From contig SCSV01000397.1 of NCBI GenBank assembly GCA_004297555.1, forward strand, positions 1-8,123: DNA of 8,123 nucleotides, in the 5' to 3' direction. Below are positions 6,644 to 8,123 of this stretch, piece after piece. Source of the DNA: Salinibacterium sp. (lineage in GTDB: Bacteria; Actinomycetota; Actinomycetes; Actinomycetales; Microbacteriaceae). Positions within the stretch are counted from its first letter, which is position 1; each line of letters opens with the position of its first letter. The translations under genes and the position numbers were made by a program. The notes beneath the pieces were generated by a model. The model made no database searches. It saw only the letters and a list, made by a program, of their open reading frames with translations, and was not told the origin of the DNA.

Positions 6644-7888
6644 CTAGGTGACGTCAACCACTACGCCCTTACCGACCACGGTGATGCCGGTCTCAGTCAC
6701 CGTGAAGCCGCGCGCCCGGTCGAGATCATGATCGACCCCCACGGTCGCGCCCGCGTTGATCACGACATCCTTGTCCAGAATAGCCCGCTGCACTACCGCC
6801 TTCGGGCCGATGTGCACCCGGTCGAAAATCACGGCATCGGTGACGGATGCCCTGGACTCGACGGTCACCCACGGGCCGATGACACTCCGCTCGATGTGCG
6901 CCCCAGAAATCACGCAACCGAGCGCGACGATCGAGTCGCTCGTCGTGCCGAGGTTGCCTTTCGCATCTCGCACGAACTTCGCGGGAGGCGAGTTGAGCTG
7001 CTGGCTGAAGATTGGCCATTGACGGTTGTACAGGTTGAAGATTGGTAGCGCCGAGATGAGGTCTTGGTGCGCATCGAAGAACGACTCGATCGTTCCGACG
7101 TCGCGCCAGTAGAAACGGTCGCGCTCGGTCGATCCAGGTACCGAGTTCTGGTTCAGGTCGTAGACCCCGGCGAGTCCGCGGGAGACGAAGTCGGGCACGA
7201 GGTCGCCGCCCATGTCGTGATTGGACTTGATGCGCTCACCGTCGCGCTTGACGGCGTCCATGAGCACATCGGCGTTGAAGACATAGTTGCCCATGGAGGC
7301 GAGCACTTCGCCGGGGGAATCCGGCAGGCCTACCGGCTTGGCCGGCTTCTCGTGGAAGGCAGCGATGCGCCCGGGGTTGTCGGGGTCCACCTCGATGACC
7401 CCGAACTGCCTGCCGAGCGCGATCGGCTGGCGGATCGCCGCAACGGTGAGCCCGAGGCCCGATGCGACGTGCGCCTCGACCATCTGGCTGAAATCCATTC
7501 GGTAGACGTGGTCGGCGCCCACCACGATCACGATGTCGGGTTTCTCGTCGCGCAGCAGGTTGAGGCTCTGCAGAATGGCGTCGGCGGAGCCGCTGAACCA
7601 GCGCTTGCCGAGCCGCTGTTGCGCCGGCACCGTGGCGATGTAGGAGTTCGTCAGGCCGTCCAGGCGCCAGGTCTGAGACATGTGTCGGTCGAGGCTGTGC
7701 GACTTGTACTGGGTCAGAACGACGATCTGGCGCAACCCGGAATTCACGAGGTTACTCAGCGCGAAATCGATCAATCGGTAGCCGCCGCCGAACGGCACAG
7801 CGGGCTTCGCGCGGTCGGCGGTCAAAGGCATCAGACGCTGGCCTTCTCCACCGGCGAGCACGATTCCGAAGATCTTCTTTGACGCCAT
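6644..7888 (-). CDS. glgC: Glucose-1-phosphate adenylyltransferase (ADP-glucose pyrophosphorylase)
   Basis: This 414-residue enzyme converts glucose-1-phosphate and ATP to ADP-glucose and pyrophosphate, the committed step of bacterial alpha-glucan synthesis. The N-terminal nucleotidyltransferase core shows LAGGEGQRL (11-19) and KPAVPFGG (28-35), GADHVYRMD (124-132) with the metal-binding Asp126, FHEKPAKP (178-185) matching the substrate-binding FxEKP motif, and FYWRDVGT (259-266). The C-terminal third (about 318-414) has the hexapeptide-like repeats of a left-handed beta-helix, such as VISGAHIERSVIG. The length is usual for actinobacterial GlgC. The glgA-like gene is divergent 61 bp away. The ATG has no Shine-Dalgarno but is preceded by TACTGT and a 6-nt gap, so translation is probably leaderless. 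GlgC enzymes are typically allosteric; effector residues cannot be assigned here with confidence. Confidence 0.96.
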   Translation of the reverse strand: MASKKIFGIVLAGGEGQRLMPLTADRAKPAVPFGGGYRLIDFALSNLVNSGLRQIVVLTQYKSHSLDRHMSQTWRLDGLTNSYIATVPAQQRLGKRWFSGSADAILQSLNLLRDEKPDIVIVVGADHVYRMDFSQMVEAHVASGLGLTVAAIRQPIALGRQFGVIEVDPDNPGRIAAFHEKPAKPVGLPDSPGEVLASMGNYVFNADVLMDAVKRDGERIKSNHDMGGDLVPDFVSRGLAGVYDLNQNSVPGSTERDRFYWRDVGTIESFFDAHQDLISALPIFNLYNRQWPIFSQQLNSPPAKFVRDAKGNLGTTSDSIVALGCVISGAHIERSVIGPWVTVESRASVTDAVIFDRVHIGPKAVVQRAILDKDVVINAGATVGVDHDLDRARGFTVTETGITVVGKGVVVDVT

Positions 7889-7894
7889 AGTGCA

Positions 7895-7900
7895 ACAGTA
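7895..7900 (-). promoter_or_regulatory. Predicted -10 element giving a leaderless glgC transcript
   Basis: The minus strand reads TACTGT, then 6 nt (TGCACT), then the glgC ATG at 7886-7888. This is the TAnnnT-N6-ATG pattern of leaderless actinobacterial genes, and no Shine-Dalgarno is present. No clear -35 is visible in the short divergent region. Confidence 0.55.
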
Positions 7901-7937
7901 AGGCCCGGTTCCTGGGCGAGACCAGCACGACGTGCAC

Positions 7938-7943
7938 TAGCGT
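7938..7943 (+). promoter_or_regulatory. Predicted -10 element giving a leaderless glgA/glgM transcript
   Basis: TAGCGT is followed by 6 nt (CGAGGA) and the ATG at 7950. GAGGA resembles a Shine-Dalgarno core but abuts the ATG, too close to work as one, so a leaderless start is the better reading. The -10 elements for glgC and this gene are 37 bp apart on opposite strands. Confidence 0.55.
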
Positions 7944-7949
7944 CGAGGA

Positions 7950-8123
7950 ATGCGCGTTGATGTCATCAGTCGTGAGTATCCACCCGAGGTTTATGGCGGT
8001 GCCGGCGTGCACGTGGCCGAGCTCGTGCGGGCCCTGCGCGACGATATCGACGTCGTCGTGCGGTGCTTCGGGGCGCCGCGCACCGAGCTCGACGTCTACT
8101 CCTACCTCGTGCCGGCCGAGCTC
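7950..8123 (+). CDS. glgA: Glycogen synthase / maltose-1-phosphate synthase-type glycosyltransferase, N-terminal fragment
   Basis: The first 58 codons are visible; the gene runs off the window edge. The sequence starts MRVDVISREYPPEVYGGAGVHV, here spanning two motifs: the first Rossmann strand with REYPPE (8-13) and the glycine loop YGGAGVH (15-21). It continues with AELVRAL and a second strand DIDVVVRCFGAPR. The YGGAG loop, rather than the KTGGL of classical GT5 GlgA, fits the actinobacterial GT4 group. The studied mycobacterial member of that group, GlgM, joins ADP-glucose to glucose-1-phosphate to make maltose-1-phosphate for GlgE, and is often annotated glgA. Divergent glgC would supply its ADP-glucose. 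Which product it makes cannot be decided from this fragment. Confidence 0.9.
   Translation, partial: MRVDVISREYPPEVYGGAGVHVAELVRALRDDIDVVVRCFGAPRTELDVYSYLVPAEL

Noticed and set aside
7064..7882. Open frame of 272 codons on the plus strand, opposite glgC
   Set aside because: GlgC motifs are intact on the minus strand. The antisense product is Asp/Val/His-rich with no recognisable motif.

Overview
The window is ordinary-looking chromosome from a high-GC Gram-positive bacterium, most likely an actinobacterium of the Micrococcales and probably Microbacteriaceae. That placement is an inference. It rests on composition (roughly two thirds G+C), the DUF3099/SURF1/FabG neighbourhood, an actinobacterial-type GlgA/GlgM start, TAnnnT -10 elements directly upstream of start codons, and 4-nt ATGA/GTGA gene overlaps. 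There are no insertion sequences, phage genes, CRISPR arrays, rRNAs or tRNAs.

Layout from left to right: the 3' end of a cytochrome P450 gene (1-213, +); a complete ABC-F translation-factor-type ATPase (295-1902, +); a three-gene leftward operon of DUF3099 protein, a small Cys/His protein and SURF1 (3241 down to 1903), each junction a 4-nt overlap; a FabG-type reductase (3325-4035, +); a leftward run glgC, serB and two paralogous membrane proteins (7888 down to 4036), with 4-nt overlaps at the last two junctions; and the first 58 codons of a divergent GlgA/GlgM-type glycosyltransferase (7950-8123, +). The window is almost wholly coding. The longest gap between genes is 83 bases.

GlgC makes ADP-glucose, which the divergent GlgA/GlgM-type enzyme would use for glycogen or maltose-1-phosphate, so the 61-bp space between them is a shared control region for alpha-glucan synthesis. 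SerB completes serine biosynthesis. SURF1 assists cytochrome c oxidase assembly, and FabG reduces 3-oxoacyl-ACP.

The least explained part is the pair of tandem membrane-protein paralogs at 4036-5963. They share a juxtamembrane AGYTTL motif and a C-terminal beta-rich region of possible PH-like fold, and differ by a two-helix membrane hairpin. The serB/paralog-A and paralog-A/paralog-B junctions are nearly the same sequence, as if the duplication carried the junction with it. Other structural points are two convergent gene pairs whose stop codons touch with no base between them, predicted leaderless starts for fabG, glgC and glgA, and a clear excess of the heptamer GGATGCC. I see no strong case for a wholly new multi-gene system.
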